Origin: Porticoccaceae bacterium
Lineage (GTDB): Bacteria > Pseudomonadota > Gammaproteobacteria > Pseudomonadales > Porticoccaceae
Direction: 5' to 3'
Assembly: GCA_002591625.1 (NCBI GenBank)
Contig: PCDB01000052.1
Coordinates: 69,453-96,427 of the forward strand
DNA: 26,975 nucleotides
A program made the position numbers and the translations under genes. Below, in pieces: positions 8,197 through 17,105 of the stretch. The notes beneath the pieces are model-generated. The model worked only from the letters and a program-made list of their open reading frames with translations, did no database searches and was not told where the DNA came from. The stretch's first letter is position 1; every line of letters starts with the position of its first letter.

Positions 8197-8901
8197 ATGC
8201 GCTTAACATATCTTATATTAGTTTCTTGGGCTGGGATTATTCTAACTGGTTGTGCTACAAATAAGGAACCACGACTAATGCCTACGGCTGAATTCGCTCC
8301 GATTATGCCTATTCCCGAACAGAAAAATGAGCAAGTGACTGGTGGAATTTATAGCAGTGGCCGAGGACTCTTCGGAAATCTCCGCGCTTATGAGCCATCA
8401 AAAAAGAAGGTCGGCGACTTAATTACAGTTCTTTTAGATGAATCGACACAAGCCTCACGAACAAGCGGTCTGAAGACAACCCGGGAAAGTGAGAACGACG
8501 TGATGAATGCCAATATTCTAAATACCGCGGCCCAGCGTCTCGGCGTAGGTACAGGCATTGTGCAGGGTATGGAGGTTGACGGAGGAGCCATAACGAGCGA
8601 TGGCTCTGGCGTGGCTAATCAGAAGGCCCGCATAACAGGATCAATTTCGGCAATGGTCGTAGAGGTTTTCGCTAATGGCAATCTGATGATAATCGGCGAA
8701 AAGCAGCTTGCTCTAACGGAAGGAAGTGAGTTCATCCGCGTGAAAGGAATTATCAGGCCTGCTGACATCCAGCCAGATAACACTGTGTTGTCCCAGCGAA
8801 TTGCGAATGCCCAGATATCCTATCGCGGCACTGGCGAGCTAACAGATGCTTCTAAAACTGCCTGGGGCACCAATTTACTTTACAAATTCTGGCCTTTCTA
8901 A
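8197..8901 (+). CDS. flgH: Flagellar L-ring lipoprotein FlgH
   Basis: FlgH forms the L ring, the outer-membrane bushing of the basal body. The 234-residue protein has a lipoprotein signal peptide with lipobox LTGC, so Cys19 should be lipidated. Family features follow: YSSGRGLFGNLRAYEPSKKK, GDLITVLLDESTQASRTSG, then GNLMIIGEKQLALTEGSEFI, VKGIIRPADIQPDNTV and a C-terminal aromatic end (YKFWPF). It sits between flgG and flgI with short gaps (10 and 19 nt). The ribosome binding site before ATG 8197 is weak. Its presence indicates a Gram-negative envelope. Confidence 0.97.
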   Translation: MRLTYLILVSWAGIILTGCATNKEPRLMPTAEFAPIMPIPEQKNEQVTGGIYSSGRGLFGNLRAYEPSKKKVGDLITVLLDESTQASRTSGLKTTRESENDVMNANILNTAAQRLGVGTGIVQGMEVDGGAITSDGSGVANQKARITGSISAMVVEVFANGNLMIIGEKQLALTEGSEFIRVKGIIRPADIQPDNTVLSQRIANAQISYRGTGELTDASKTAWGTNLLYKFWPF

Positions 8902-8920
8902 GCTAACCGGAGTGATATGA

Positions 8921-10072
8921 ATGCGTATTTTTAGACTTTTGCTTTGCCTGTCGATAGCCTTTCATTCAGCGGCTTACGCTGATCGAATTAAGGATCTCAC
9001 TGATGTGGCTGGCGTTAGGGCGAACCAGTTGCTTGGTTTTGGTTTGGTTGTTGGTTTGGCTGGATCTGGCGATGGCAAGGACTTGCTCATTTCGGCCCAG
9101 GCTCTCAGGACTACCCTGTCAGGGTTGGGTATCAGTGTTGATGGCCCAATCAGTGATTTTGACCTTGGTTCACAGCTATCGTCTCTAGCCGCGGCAAACG
9201 CTAACAAAGAACTGAAGATAGAGAATGTAGCGGCTGTGATGGTCACCGCTGAGCTGCCACCCTTTGCCAAGCCGGGACAGCGAGTGGACGTGAATGTCTC
9301 CGCCATCGGGATAGCTGAGTCGCTTCGAGGTGGAACGCTGATCATGACAGAGATGCGAGGTGTCGATGGTGAGGTTTACGCGCTTGCGCAGGGGCCTCTC
9401 ACTATTACCGGAATTCTGGCTGATGCTGCTGGGTCTAGTGTTCAGGTGGGTGTGCCGACTTCCGGTCGGATCCCAAATGGTGCTTTGGTCGAGAGAATGG
9501 TCCCAAATCCTTTTGAAAATTCAGACCACGTGGTTTTAAACATCCGTGAGGCAGATTTTTCGACGGTCAATGCGATAGCTGCCGCGGTAAATGAAAACTT
9601 TGGCGCTGGTGTTGCTAGTGCTATTGACGGCGTATCCGTCGCTATAAAAGCGCCCTATGACCCCGGCCAGCGTGTCGGATTTATGAGCATGATAGAAAAC
9701 CTTGAAGTGACGCCGGGCGAACCTGCAGCGAGGGTAGTGATTAATTCGCGCACTGGCACCGCGGTAATAAATAGGAGCGTGCGCGTTAGCGCGGTTGCAT
9801 TAACGCATGGGACGATATCCGTCAGCATTTCGGCGACAAATGAGGTTAGCCAACCCAATGCCCTGGGCGGAGGAAATACGGCTGGGGCTCAGAATGCAAA
9901 AATCAGGTATTCCAGAGGCACGAATAAGATGGTTATGTTCCAGCCTGGTGTTGAGCTTCGGGAGATCGTCGATGCTATTAACCAAACAGGGGCATCACCG
10001 TCCTCAGTAATCGCAATCCTTGAAGCTTTGAAGAGTTCGGGCAGCATGCGCGCAGAGCTGGTTGTTATCTAG
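8921..10072 (+). CDS. flgI: Flagellar P-ring protein FlgI
   Basis: FlgI forms the P ring in the peptidoglycan layer with help from FlgA. The 383-residue protein has a Sec signal peptide with likely cleavage after AYA (residues 18-20). The mature N terminus DRIKDLTDVAGVRANQLLGF and GLVVGLAGSGDG are almost invariant in the family, as are LPPFAKPGQRVDVNVSAIG and the C-terminal NQTGASPSSVIAILEALKSS (given as NQTGASPSSVIAI and LEALKSSGSMRAEL). GGAG at 8909-8912 precedes ATG 8921 by 8 nt; an out-of-frame ATG at 8917 is ignored. flgJ begins directly after its stop codon, suggesting translational coupling. Confidence 0.97.
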   Translation: MRIFRLLLCLSIAFHSAAYADRIKDLTDVAGVRANQLLGFGLVVGLAGSGDGKDLLISAQALRTTLSGLGISVDGPISDFDLGSQLSSLAAANANKELKIENVAAVMVTAELPPFAKPGQRVDVNVSAIGIAESLRGGTLIMTEMRGVDGEVYALAQGPLTITGILADAAGSSVQVGVPTSGRIPNGALVERMVPNPFENSDHVVLNIREADFSTVNAIAAAVNENFGAGVASAIDGVSVAIKAPYDPGQRVGFMSMIENLEVTPGEPAARVVINSRTGTAVINRSVRVSAVALTHGTISVSISATNEVSQPNALGGGNTAGAQNAKIRYSRGTNKMVMFQPGVELREIVDAINQTGASPSSVIAILEALKSSGSMRAELVVI

Positions 10073-10519
10073 ATGAAAGAGTTCAAGTTGGCATCAAGTA
10101 ATTATCATGACTTCTCTGGATTGGGAGAACTCAGAGCGCGTGCTCAAAGAGATGACCCAAAGGCAGCGCAAGAGGTTGGGCAGAAGTTTGAAGCTTTGTT
10201 TATACAGATGGTTCTCAAGTCCGCTCGTGAGGCGACCGAAACTATGAAAAGTGGCCTGATGGGCTCGTCAGCTCAGGACACTTTCGAGGAGATGTATCAC
10301 AAGGAACTGTCGCAAGAGATTGCCAGGCGAGGAGTGTTTGGTGTTGCAGACTGGATCACAGAAAATATTGAGAAGCAAGGTAATAGCGCCCGCGCCATAG
10401 GAACCTATGAGCAGTCCGCCGCTATGCCTTTGGAAGGCTCCAGAGAGCAGAAATTCATTCCAATGGAGTCAGAGCCTAAACCAATGAACATTGATAAAGA
10501 CAGCGCGAGAACGAAATAA
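10073..10519 (+). CDS. flgJ: Short FlgJ: rod-binding domain only, no muramidase
   Basis: FlgJ caps and scaffolds the rod. In most gammaproteobacteria it is a fusion of about 300 residues with a C-terminal peptidoglycan hydrolase. This one has 148 residues. It contains only the rod-binding domain (residues about 27-100: QEVGQKFEALFIQMVLKSAR, then GLMGSSAQDTFEEMYHKELS and ARRGVFGVADWI), followed by a hydrophilic tail that ends at a clean stop. No hydrolase domain lies between its end and flgK 43 nt later, in any forward frame. A separate hydrolase must therefore act if wall opening is needed. ATG 10073 abuts the flgI stop. Confidence 0.93.
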   Translation: MKEFKLASSNYHDFSGLGELRARAQRDDPKAAQEVGQKFEALFIQMVLKSAREATETMKSGLMGSSAQDTFEEMYHKELSQEIARRGVFGVADWITENIEKQGNSARAIGTYEQSAAMPLEGSREQKFIPMESEPKPMNIDKDSARTK

Positions 10520-10562
10520 TGTTATTGACCGCAAGCTCAAAGCGAATATTTAGGGTGCTGCC

Positions 10563-13500
10563 ATGAGCGACATGTTCTCGATTGGTGCTAATGCGATACA
10601 GATCTATCGACACTCGCTGTCGACGGTGAGTAACAACATAGCAAACCTGAACACAGAAGGCTACTCACGGCAGGTAACTGATGTCTCCGAAGCATCACCT
10701 ATTCAAAAGGGGAATGTGTTTCTTGGAACGGGCGCTAACATTGAGGGCGTAGTCCGTGCTTATGACGAGTACACTGAGAGCAGCTTGAGAAACAGCAGTA
10801 GTGATCTTGCCACACAAGATCCCCAGGTTAAGTACGCGGAGCGCATAATCGACTTGATGGGCTCTGAAAACGCAGGCCTATCGAGCGCATTGGACCAGTT
10901 TTTCGCGAGTGCAGCTGAGCTTAGTACTGATCCAGCATCGTTAACGCAAAGAGGTAACTTTCTTCGCGACTCGGATGTTTTGGCGGCCAGATTTCGGGAA
11001 GTTGCATCCGGCATGGCGAATATAGAGAGAGAAACTCGAGAGGACATTAATCAACAGATTGCTACTATGAATAGCTTAAGCGAGCAGTTGGCGCTGGTAA
11101 ACAAGCAACTGGCAAGAAAAAGCTCTGCCGATAAGCAACCGCCGGGTCTTCTGGATCAGCGGGATGCGATATTGAGAGATATGGCCGAAGTGACTCGCGT
11201 GCATGTTACGACTCAGAAATCTGGTCAAGTGGATATCCGCCTCGGAAACAGCGGTGGCACGGTGCTTGTGCAGGCAGTGGAAGCTACTATGCTGGGGGCA
11301 AATTTTGATGATAGTGACCCGGGCCGCATTGATATCATAGCTGATCCTTTTGGCGACGCCGAGGTCACCAGTACTATTGGTAATGGCGCTCTGGGAGGGC
11401 TAATGAACTTCCGAAGCCAAACGCTCACGCCTGCAATGGATCAGTTTGATTTTCTTGCGCAGACTCTTGTGAAAGAGGTAAATGAGATTCATGAGGCTGG
11501 TCTTGATGCCAACGGTCTTAGAGGAAAAGAGTTATTCAGTATCGACCCGATTTTCGAGGTGTCTGCCCCTACCATCGCCGGTGATGTGGATGTCGAGGTG
11601 AATGTTGTGGACCCAGAGGCTTTCAAGTATTCAGCCTTTGAGATGCAGTACCAGGAAGCAGATCGTGTTTGGCGGATTCAAGACAACGCTAGCGGAGCAG
11701 TTACGTTCTCTGAACCGGGAAGGACAGTGGTTGAATATTCGGGGATGGAGCTTTCGTTTGATGGGAAACTTAGCAATGGCGACACGTTTTTCGTAACGCC
11801 TCAGTCACGGCCTGCATCCGGTATTAAAATGGTAGTGACTGACCCCATGGCCGTGTCGGCATCGGCACTAATGCGTGTTGTGCCGAACAATAATAACATT
11901 AGCGATGCTTCTGGCAGCGTAAGTTTTGGTCAAGAGCTTGCCTTTGAGGGTTTCCAGTTCGGGAAGGACATCACTGGTCTGATTAATAACCAGAATGCCG
12001 TTTCGGACATCAATGTTCTTGGAAACAGCCTTCAACCCTCATATGTGATTCCGCGTGGAGTGAGCGACGTAACGTTGAAAATGGACGTACCGAATGACAG
12101 TAATATGCGGTTTCAAGTTATGACCAGCGAAGGTGTGCATCTGCTTGGCCATGCGATAGATGAGGATACGCAGGCTGGTATGCGTTCACTTGATCAAGGT
12201 TTCATGGACGGAAACGAGTACAACAGCAACTATCTCAACGGAGAAGGGGATGAAGCCTACCTGGATATGAACATGACCTATGGCTATCTCGCGGAGAGTA
12301 GTTCAGAAATTGTTTACAGAAGCAAGGCGGATGGTACTGGCCTCGATGCCGTTAATAAAGCCATTCCTGCCAATGTCTACAGCGACCGAGTCACGCTCAC
12401 GCAAAATACTTCTGGTAGCTCGATCGACATCATTAGCAATGGTGCATTGAAGCTCAACGGCCACTCGATGTCAGCATTGTCTCTTGCGGCAAATACCGAT
12501 ATTTCCGCGGCAGATATGGCAAGTTGGATTAACAACTCCATGGCGACAAGCGGTGGGGCAGTATCACCTACCGAGATTAATGTCACTGCAGCTGAGCTTG
12601 ACTTCGATAAGCTTATAACTATCAATGGGACAGTGATTGCACACGGCAATCCTGGGCCCAATACTGCATCGGAACTTGCGACTCTCATTAATGCTCAGAC
12701 GGGGGTGACTAACGTCACGGCGACTGCAACGGCACTGGGCGGCTTAAAGTTGACCAACGCCACCGGTCACCATGGAAAACCCATTGAGCTCGCGAATCCA
12801 GATAAGAGCTCCACAACAAACGGTCTTGGGCTGGCCAATAAGATTTTCACCAGTATAGGTGTCACTGCAGTAGCAAGCAACGTGATTCATTCCAAGGCAT
12901 CGGATCTAAACTATTCAAGGCAGATTTCTATAAATGGTGTGACTGTGGACGGCAATTATCAAGCCGACGCGAGCGCATCAGGGTTGGCAAGCTTGATAAA
13001 TGCTAAAACGAAAAATCAATATCAGATTGCATTTGTTGACTCCGATGCGTCAGGTGCCAGTTCTGGTCAGGATCTAACGTTTAGCTTCAACGGAAAGACC
13101 GCGACCGTAGATCTCTATGATGAGACGAATAGCCGCGCTCGCTACACTGGTAGAAATGATGCAAGCCTTTTGACTGAGATCAATGCGCAGCTTCAAGCAC
13201 AGGGTATTGATTTCACGGCAAGTTTGACAAACTCTTCTTCGTCAGGATTTTTGTTCATCCAGAATACTGCAGCACCTGGAGCTGCAGCGCCCACATCAAC
13301 TTTGGACGGAGGTACTCATGCTGTCACACAGTCTTTGGTGGGTACCAATGTGGTCGCATCAGCAAATGCGGATGGCGGCATTAGCCTCACGAACCTAAAG
13401 GGTGCGGAGGGAAGGAATATTGAGCTTGGCAACCCAGATAACACGTCCTCTACCAATGCGCTAGGTCAGTCTAATAGGATTTATACCGGAATACTCAATA

Positions 13501-14207
13501 TCTCGAGTGATGACAAGGTGCGCTTTACCTTCGGTTCGAGCGGTCAGGCGGCTGATCTTGCCGAGATCGGTTTAGAGACTGGGCTGTATATTAAAGAAAC
13601 GGTTGGAGAGGATTTGGCTGTTTTCTTAACCGGAGAAGGTGCGGCGTCGATCTCGACCGCTTTCACAGAGCAAGATATGGATCCGAGCAAGGAGCTTCAG
13701 AAGGACTCCCCTTTTGTGGTGTCTTTTATTTCGGACACGCAGTACACAATTACCGACACTCGTTCCGAAACGCTGGTTGCGAAGCGGGAATTCATTCTCG
13801 GGGAACCGATCAAATATCAGAACTTTACGCTGATGCTAGATGCCAAACCAAGCACTGGTGACACCTTTGCCATTGAGGAAAATATCGACGGCGTTGGTAA
13901 CAATGGCAATATATTACTGATGGTTGATCTTCAAAATAAGCCTATTGTTGGCGGCTACCAGTCTATAGGCGACGCTTACATCGATATCGTGGGAACGGTG
14001 GGCAATAAGGCAACGCTGAGCAGGATATCCAAAGAAGCGTTAGAGGTGGTCTACGAACAAGCTGTCGAAGCAAAAGATTCGGTATCAGGTGTGAGTTTAG
14101 ATTCTGAGGCCGCCGACCTGATTCGGTTTCAGCAGGCCTACCAGGCCTCAGCACAGGTTTTACAGACGGCGAACAAGTTGTTCGATACCGTACTAGGATT
14201 AGGATAG
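10563..14207 (+). CDS. flgK: Giant hook-filament junction protein FlgK (HAP1)
   Basis: FlgK joins hook to filament. The N terminus is canonical (SIGANAIQIYRHSLSTVSNN, IANLNTEGYSRQ), the early coiled-coil region is normal (LDQFFASAAELSTDPASLTQ, GLLDQRDAILRDMAEV), and the C terminus ends with ADLIRFQQAYQASAQVLQTA and NKLFDTVLGLG. The 1214-residue length is about twice the usual 550-650. The surplus is a modular insert at roughly residues 590-1000. It includes a pair of 40-residue repeats (726-765 and 938-977; 22 of 40 identical) and, between them, a 107-residue module (821-927) also present in FliD. The frame is intact. It is followed 10 nt later by flgL, its junction partner. Confidence 0.93.
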   Translation: MSDMFSIGANAIQIYRHSLSTVSNNIANLNTEGYSRQVTDVSEASPIQKGNVFLGTGANIEGVVRAYDEYTESSLRNSSSDLATQDPQVKYAERIIDLMGSENAGLSSALDQFFASAAELSTDPASLTQRGNFLRDSDVLAARFREVASGMANIERETREDINQQIATMNSLSEQLALVNKQLARKSSADKQPPGLLDQRDAILRDMAEVTRVHVTTQKSGQVDIRLGNSGGTVLVQAVEATMLGANFDDSDPGRIDIIADPFGDAEVTSTIGNGALGGLMNFRSQTLTPAMDQFDFLAQTLVKEVNEIHEAGLDANGLRGKELFSIDPIFEVSAPTIAGDVDVEVNVVDPEAFKYSAFEMQYQEADRVWRIQDNASGAVTFSEPGRTVVEYSGMELSFDGKLSNGDTFFVTPQSRPASGIKMVVTDPMAVSASALMRVVPNNNNISDASGSVSFGQELAFEGFQFGKDITGLINNQNAVSDINVLGNSLQPSYVIPRGVSDVTLKMDVPNDSNMRFQVMTSEGVHLLGHAIDEDTQAGMRSLDQGFMDGNEYNSNYLNGEGDEAYLDMNMTYGYLAESSSEIVYRSKADGTGLDAVNKAIPANVYSDRVTLTQNTSGSSIDIISNGALKLNGHSMSALSLAANTDISAADMASWINNSMATSGGAVSPTEINVTAAELDFDKLITINGTVIAHGNPGPNTASELATLINAQTGVTNVTATATALGGLKLTNATGHHGKPIELANPDKSSTTNGLGLANKIFTSIGVTAVASNVIHSKASDLNYSRQISINGVTVDGNYQADASASGLASLINAKTKNQYQIAFVDSDASGASSGQDLTFSFNGKTATVDLYDETNSRARYTGRNDASLLTEINAQLQAQGIDFTASLTNSSSSGFLFIQNTAAPGAAAPTSTLDGGTHAVTQSLVGTNVVASANADGGISLTNLKGAEGRNIELGNPDNTSSTNALGQSNRIYTGILNISSDDKVRFTFGSSGQAADLAEIGLETGLYIKETVGEDLAVFLTGEGAASISTAFTEQDMDPSKELQKDSPFVVSFISDTQYTITDTRSETLVAKREFILGEPIKYQNFTLMLDAKPSTGDTFAIEENIDGVGNNGNILLMVDLQNKPIVGGYQSIGDAYIDIVGTVGNKATLSRISKEALEVVYEQAVEAKDSVSGVSLDSEAADLIRFQQAYQASAQVLQTANKLFDTVLGLG
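12738..12857 (+). repeat. FlgK internal repeat, copy A
   Basis: This encodes FlgK residues 726-765, beginning GGLKLTNATG and containing IELANPDKSS. Copy B is at 13374-13493. By eye 22 of 40 residues are identical. The unit looks like a Flagellin_IN-type beta module, which is inference from the GxxLTN and N-P-D pattern. Confidence 0.7.
13023..13343 (+). repeat. Module shared with FliD (FlgK copy)
   Basis: This encodes FlgK residues 821-927. Matching blocks in FliD residues 239-344 include QDLTFSFNGKTATVDLYDE against QDLTFSFGGKTATIDLYNE, then ARYTG and LLTEINAQL. Both copies end with TQ and a glycine. The module is flanked in FlgK by repeats A and B. Confidence 0.85.
13374..13493 (+). repeat. 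FlgK internal repeat, copy B
   Basis: This encodes FlgK residues 938-977, beginning GGISLTNLKG and containing IELGNPDNTS. It pairs with copy A at 12738-12857. The two copies bracket the FliD-like module, suggesting the insert grew by duplication and exchange. Confidence 0.7.
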
Positions 14208-14217
14208 GTAAATTACG

Positions 14218-15141
14218 ATGCAGATTTCAACGGGACAGATCTTTCAGCGTGGTGCTGATCAGATGAGCGCACAGAAGTCCAAAGTTACAGAGATGCAAGC
14301 TAAACTATCATCAGGCAAGCAGGTTCTTAGGCCTAGTGACGACCCGGAGCAGGCAGGCACAATACAGCGAATTAAGTCTGCCTCTGCGCGGCAAGATAGC
14401 TACGAAAAAACACTTAACACGATGAACGATCGACTTGCCACAGAGGAAGCATCCTTGCGGGCCATCGATAACGTCATGCAGCGCGTTCGTGTACTCGCAG
14501 TTCAGGCGGCTAGCGACACGGCTACAGAAGCAGATCGCAAGATCATAGCAGTTGAAGCAAACTCGCTGCGTCAAGAATTACTGAGCCTTACCAACATGCA
14601 AGATAGCAGCGGTAACTATGTGTTTTCGGGTTCCAAGATGCGGACCCCGCCCTATCAAGAAGATGCTTCGGGTGCGGTGCAGTATATGGGTGACAACAAT
14701 ATCATGGAGGTGGCGGTCTCGGATCAGCGTCGTATGTCGGTCAACCGACCAGGCAATGATGTCTTTACCCCTGTGGTTCGTGAGGAAGAAGGTAAGGCAC
14801 CAACCCGCATTGGTTTCTTTACGATCATAGAGGATTTTGCGGCAGCGCTTGAGGACAATAGCGGCGACGGGTCTCGGCGCGCGCTTAATGAAGTTTCACA
14901 GGTTGTTGATAACCTCTCACTGTCTATGGCAAACGTTGGTGGAAGAATTAATGAGGTTCAGCGACAGTTCGATGTCTTGTCAGATACCAAGATCCGGTTC
15001 GCTGACATGCTGTCCAAGGCAGAGGATCTAGATTATGCGAAAGCAGTTACCGAGCTTACAGCTGAAATGCTCTCGCTGGAGGCCGGCCAGGCAAGCTTTG
15101 CAAAAATCACGCAGTTAAGTTTATTTGATTATATTCGCTAG
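14218..15141 (+). CDS. flgL: Hook-filament junction protein FlgL (HAP3)
   Basis: FlgL forms the second junction layer, between FlgK and flagellin. The 307-residue length is normal, in contrast to its enlarged neighbours. The flagellin-like N-terminal domain contains MQAKLSSGKQVLRPSDDPEQ and AGTIQRIKSASARQDSYEKT, then QDSSGNYVFSGSKM. The C-terminal helix contains DYAKAVTELTAEMLSLEAGQ and ASFAKITQLSLFDYI. It starts 10 nt after flgK and ends 54 nt before fliD. GGATAGG lies upstream of ATG 14218. Nothing is abnormal. Confidence 0.95.
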   Translation: MQISTGQIFQRGADQMSAQKSKVTEMQAKLSSGKQVLRPSDDPEQAGTIQRIKSASARQDSYEKTLNTMNDRLATEEASLRAIDNVMQRVRVLAVQAASDTATEADRKIIAVEANSLRQELLSLTNMQDSSGNYVFSGSKMRTPPYQEDASGAVQYMGDNNIMEVAVSDQRRMSVNRPGNDVFTPVVREEEGKAPTRIGFFTIIEDFAAALEDNSGDGSRRALNEVSQVVDNLSLSMANVGGRINEVQRQFDVLSDTKIRFADMLSKAEDLDYAKAVTELTAEMLSLEAGQASFAKITQLSLFDYIR

Positions 15142-15195
15142 TGGGAATCGCTTAACGCGGCTCGTTAGAGTTAACCAATAGAAAACAGGAAAGAG

Positions 15196-17016
15196 ATGGC
15201 AGACGCAGCAAGTCCGGCTTCAAACCGGTCGACAATGGCATCACAGATCCTCACCACGTTGGGGGCAGGTTCTGGTATTGACATCCACAAGATGGCACAG
15301 GATCTGACTGATGTTGAGCGCATGCCAAAGGAAGCTCAGATAAATGAAAGCATTACTGAAACCAACGCCCAAATTTCGGCCTATGGCCTGGTCACCTACC
15401 AGCTCGGTATCCTGAAGACTGCGTTTGAGGGAATCAATGATGCCAGTGAAATGGCCACTAGCACGTCTACCTCAACCAACGCGACTGCCGTGAATTTCTC
15501 TTCCCTCGATGGCACTGCGCAAGAAGGTTCTTATGACGTTTCGGTTAGTGCATTGGCCAATGGACAGCAGTCTAAGTCTTCCGAGTACGCCAGTAAGACC
15601 ACGTCACTTAACAGTGGAACAGGCTTCGATCTTTTGCTAGCGATCGGCCCCACGGGAGGATCCACGACCACCAAAACTATTTCAGTAGCAACGGATACAC
15701 CTCAGGGTGTTGTGAATGCCATCAATGCAACAGACCATGGCGTAACGGCTACTCTTGTTGACACAGGTACCGCAGGTACCAATTACCGTATAATTCTGTC
15801 CGGCACCAGTGGGGCGAAAAACGCCTTCACTGTCAGTACGACTGCTACTGGCGACGCCAGTACAGCTGGGCCAAATCTAGGTTTTTCGTCAATTATTTCA
15901 GCGCAATACACAGTTGCATTCGCTAATGCTGATGCTACCGGTGCGACGGCAAATCAGGATTTGACGTTCAGTTTCGGTGGAAAAACCGCAACCATTGATC
16001 TTTATAACGAGGCATCATCTTCGGCGCGTTACACTGGGCTCTCGGACAGCAACCTTTTGACAGAGATCAATGCACAGTTAGATGCGCAAGGTATAGGCTT
16101 TACTGCCTCTGTGAGTTCAGACAATAGCGGGTTTACATTCACTCAGGATGCGGCCGCCGCGGTGAGCAACGCGCCCACTGCAACGCTCGATGGTAGCGCC
16201 CTTACCGTGACTCAGGCAAGAGCGGGCGTCAACAATACCATGCAGACCGCGACCGATTCGGTCTTTACGTTTAACGGACTCAGTATTACTCGGTCATCCA
16301 ACACGATTGATGATGTGATAACCGGAGCGGTATTGTCTTTAAATCAGGTCGCTGCAACCCCGGTGCGCCTCAATATTTCAAAAGATACAAGTACTCTGCA
16401 AACGAAAATCGAGGACCTGGTTACTGAGTATAATAATTTTAATGGTTTGATGGCTGAGTTGGGCTCTAATAATACTGATGAGGATAACGAGATGATGGGA
16501 GCGCTAAGGCGTGATTCTGCCACGGTTCGCTATGTCCAGAATCAGTTGCGAACGGCGATCCTTGCAGACTCATCCACTACCTCTGGTGCTATTACAGGGC
16601 TGAGAGATATCGGTATAGAGATGGATAAGTCCGGGAACCTTGTATTCGATTCGGATGACTACAAAACAGCCATAACAGGTAACTACCAGCAGGTCGTTAC
16701 GATGCTTACAGCCAATACTGACAATCACAGCCTCTATGCGACTGACGCGAAAGGCCTAGCTCAAGATATTGCAACAAAGCTCGACGATCTAACAGATAGC
16801 GATAGCGTTTTGTTGACTCGGAACACTACTGCGGAAGATCAGGTTAAGGTATATGAGGAAGATCTAGCCGCCTTGGAGAAACGTTACGAGGCAGTTTATG
16901 ACAGATATCTAGCGCAGTTTACCGCAATGGAAACAATGATGGAGTCCATGAACGGCACCAAGGACTATCTCGAGGGCCAGTTAGAATCGCTTTCGAAGGC
17001 CTATGACAACGACTAA
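15196..17016 (+). CDS. fliD: Filament cap protein FliD (HAP2)
   Basis: FliD caps the filament tip and folds incoming flagellin. The 606-residue protein has the FliD N-terminal domain (SQILTTLGAGSGIDIHKMAQ, residues 15-34, and DLTDVERMPKEAQINESITE), then a variable centre with a module shared with FlgK (239-344). The FliD C-terminal domain runs from about residue 360 (FNGLSITRSSNTIDDVITGA) and ends in a long coiled coil (DQVKVYEEDLAALEKRYEAV, DYLEGQLESLSKAY). AGGAAAGAG precedes ATG 15196. It is 54 nt after flgL with no promoter seen between, so it probably belongs to the flgG operon. The usual fliS partner is not next to it; convergent TRAP genes follow 89 nt later. Confidence 0.94.
   Translation: MADAASPASNRSTMASQILTTLGAGSGIDIHKMAQDLTDVERMPKEAQINESITETNAQISAYGLVTYQLGILKTAFEGINDASEMATSTSTSTNATAVNFSSLDGTAQEGSYDVSVSALANGQQSKSSEYASKTTSLNSGTGFDLLLAIGPTGGSTTTKTISVATDTPQGVVNAINATDHGVTATLVDTGTAGTNYRIILSGTSGAKNAFTVSTTATGDASTAGPNLGFSSIISAQYTVAFANADATGATANQDLTFSFGGKTATIDLYNEASSSARYTGLSDSNLLTEINAQLDAQGIGFTASVSSDNSGFTFTQDAAAAVSNAPTATLDGSALTVTQARAGVNNTMQTATDSVFTFNGLSITRSSNTIDDVITGAVLSLNQVAATPVRLNISKDTSTLQTKIEDLVTEYNNFNGLMAELGSNNTDEDNEMMGALRRDSATVRYVQNQLRTAILADSSTTSGAITGLRDIGIEMDKSGNLVFDSDDYKTAITGNYQQVVTMLTANTDNHSLYATDAKGLAQDIATKLDDLTDSDSVLLTRNTTAEDQVKVYEEDLAALEKRYEAVYDRYLAQFTAMETMMESMNGTKDYLEGQLESLSKAYDND
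15910..16227 (+). repeat. Module shared with FlgK (FliD copy)
   Basis: This encodes FliD residues 239-344 and matches FlgK residues 821-927. Conserved blocks are QDLTFSFGGKTATIDLYNE, SARYTG, LLTEINAQLDAQGI and FTAS. Similarity is clear at protein level and partial in DNA, with mostly third-position differences, so the duplication is not very recent. Confidence 0.85.
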
Positions 17017-17105
17017 CCAAAGAGGTTGACCCACGACAGGTTCCGCCTCCGTTTCGAAGTATCACCGCATCAAACCTTCAAGCTGAAGACGCAATTAATG
17101 TGCGC

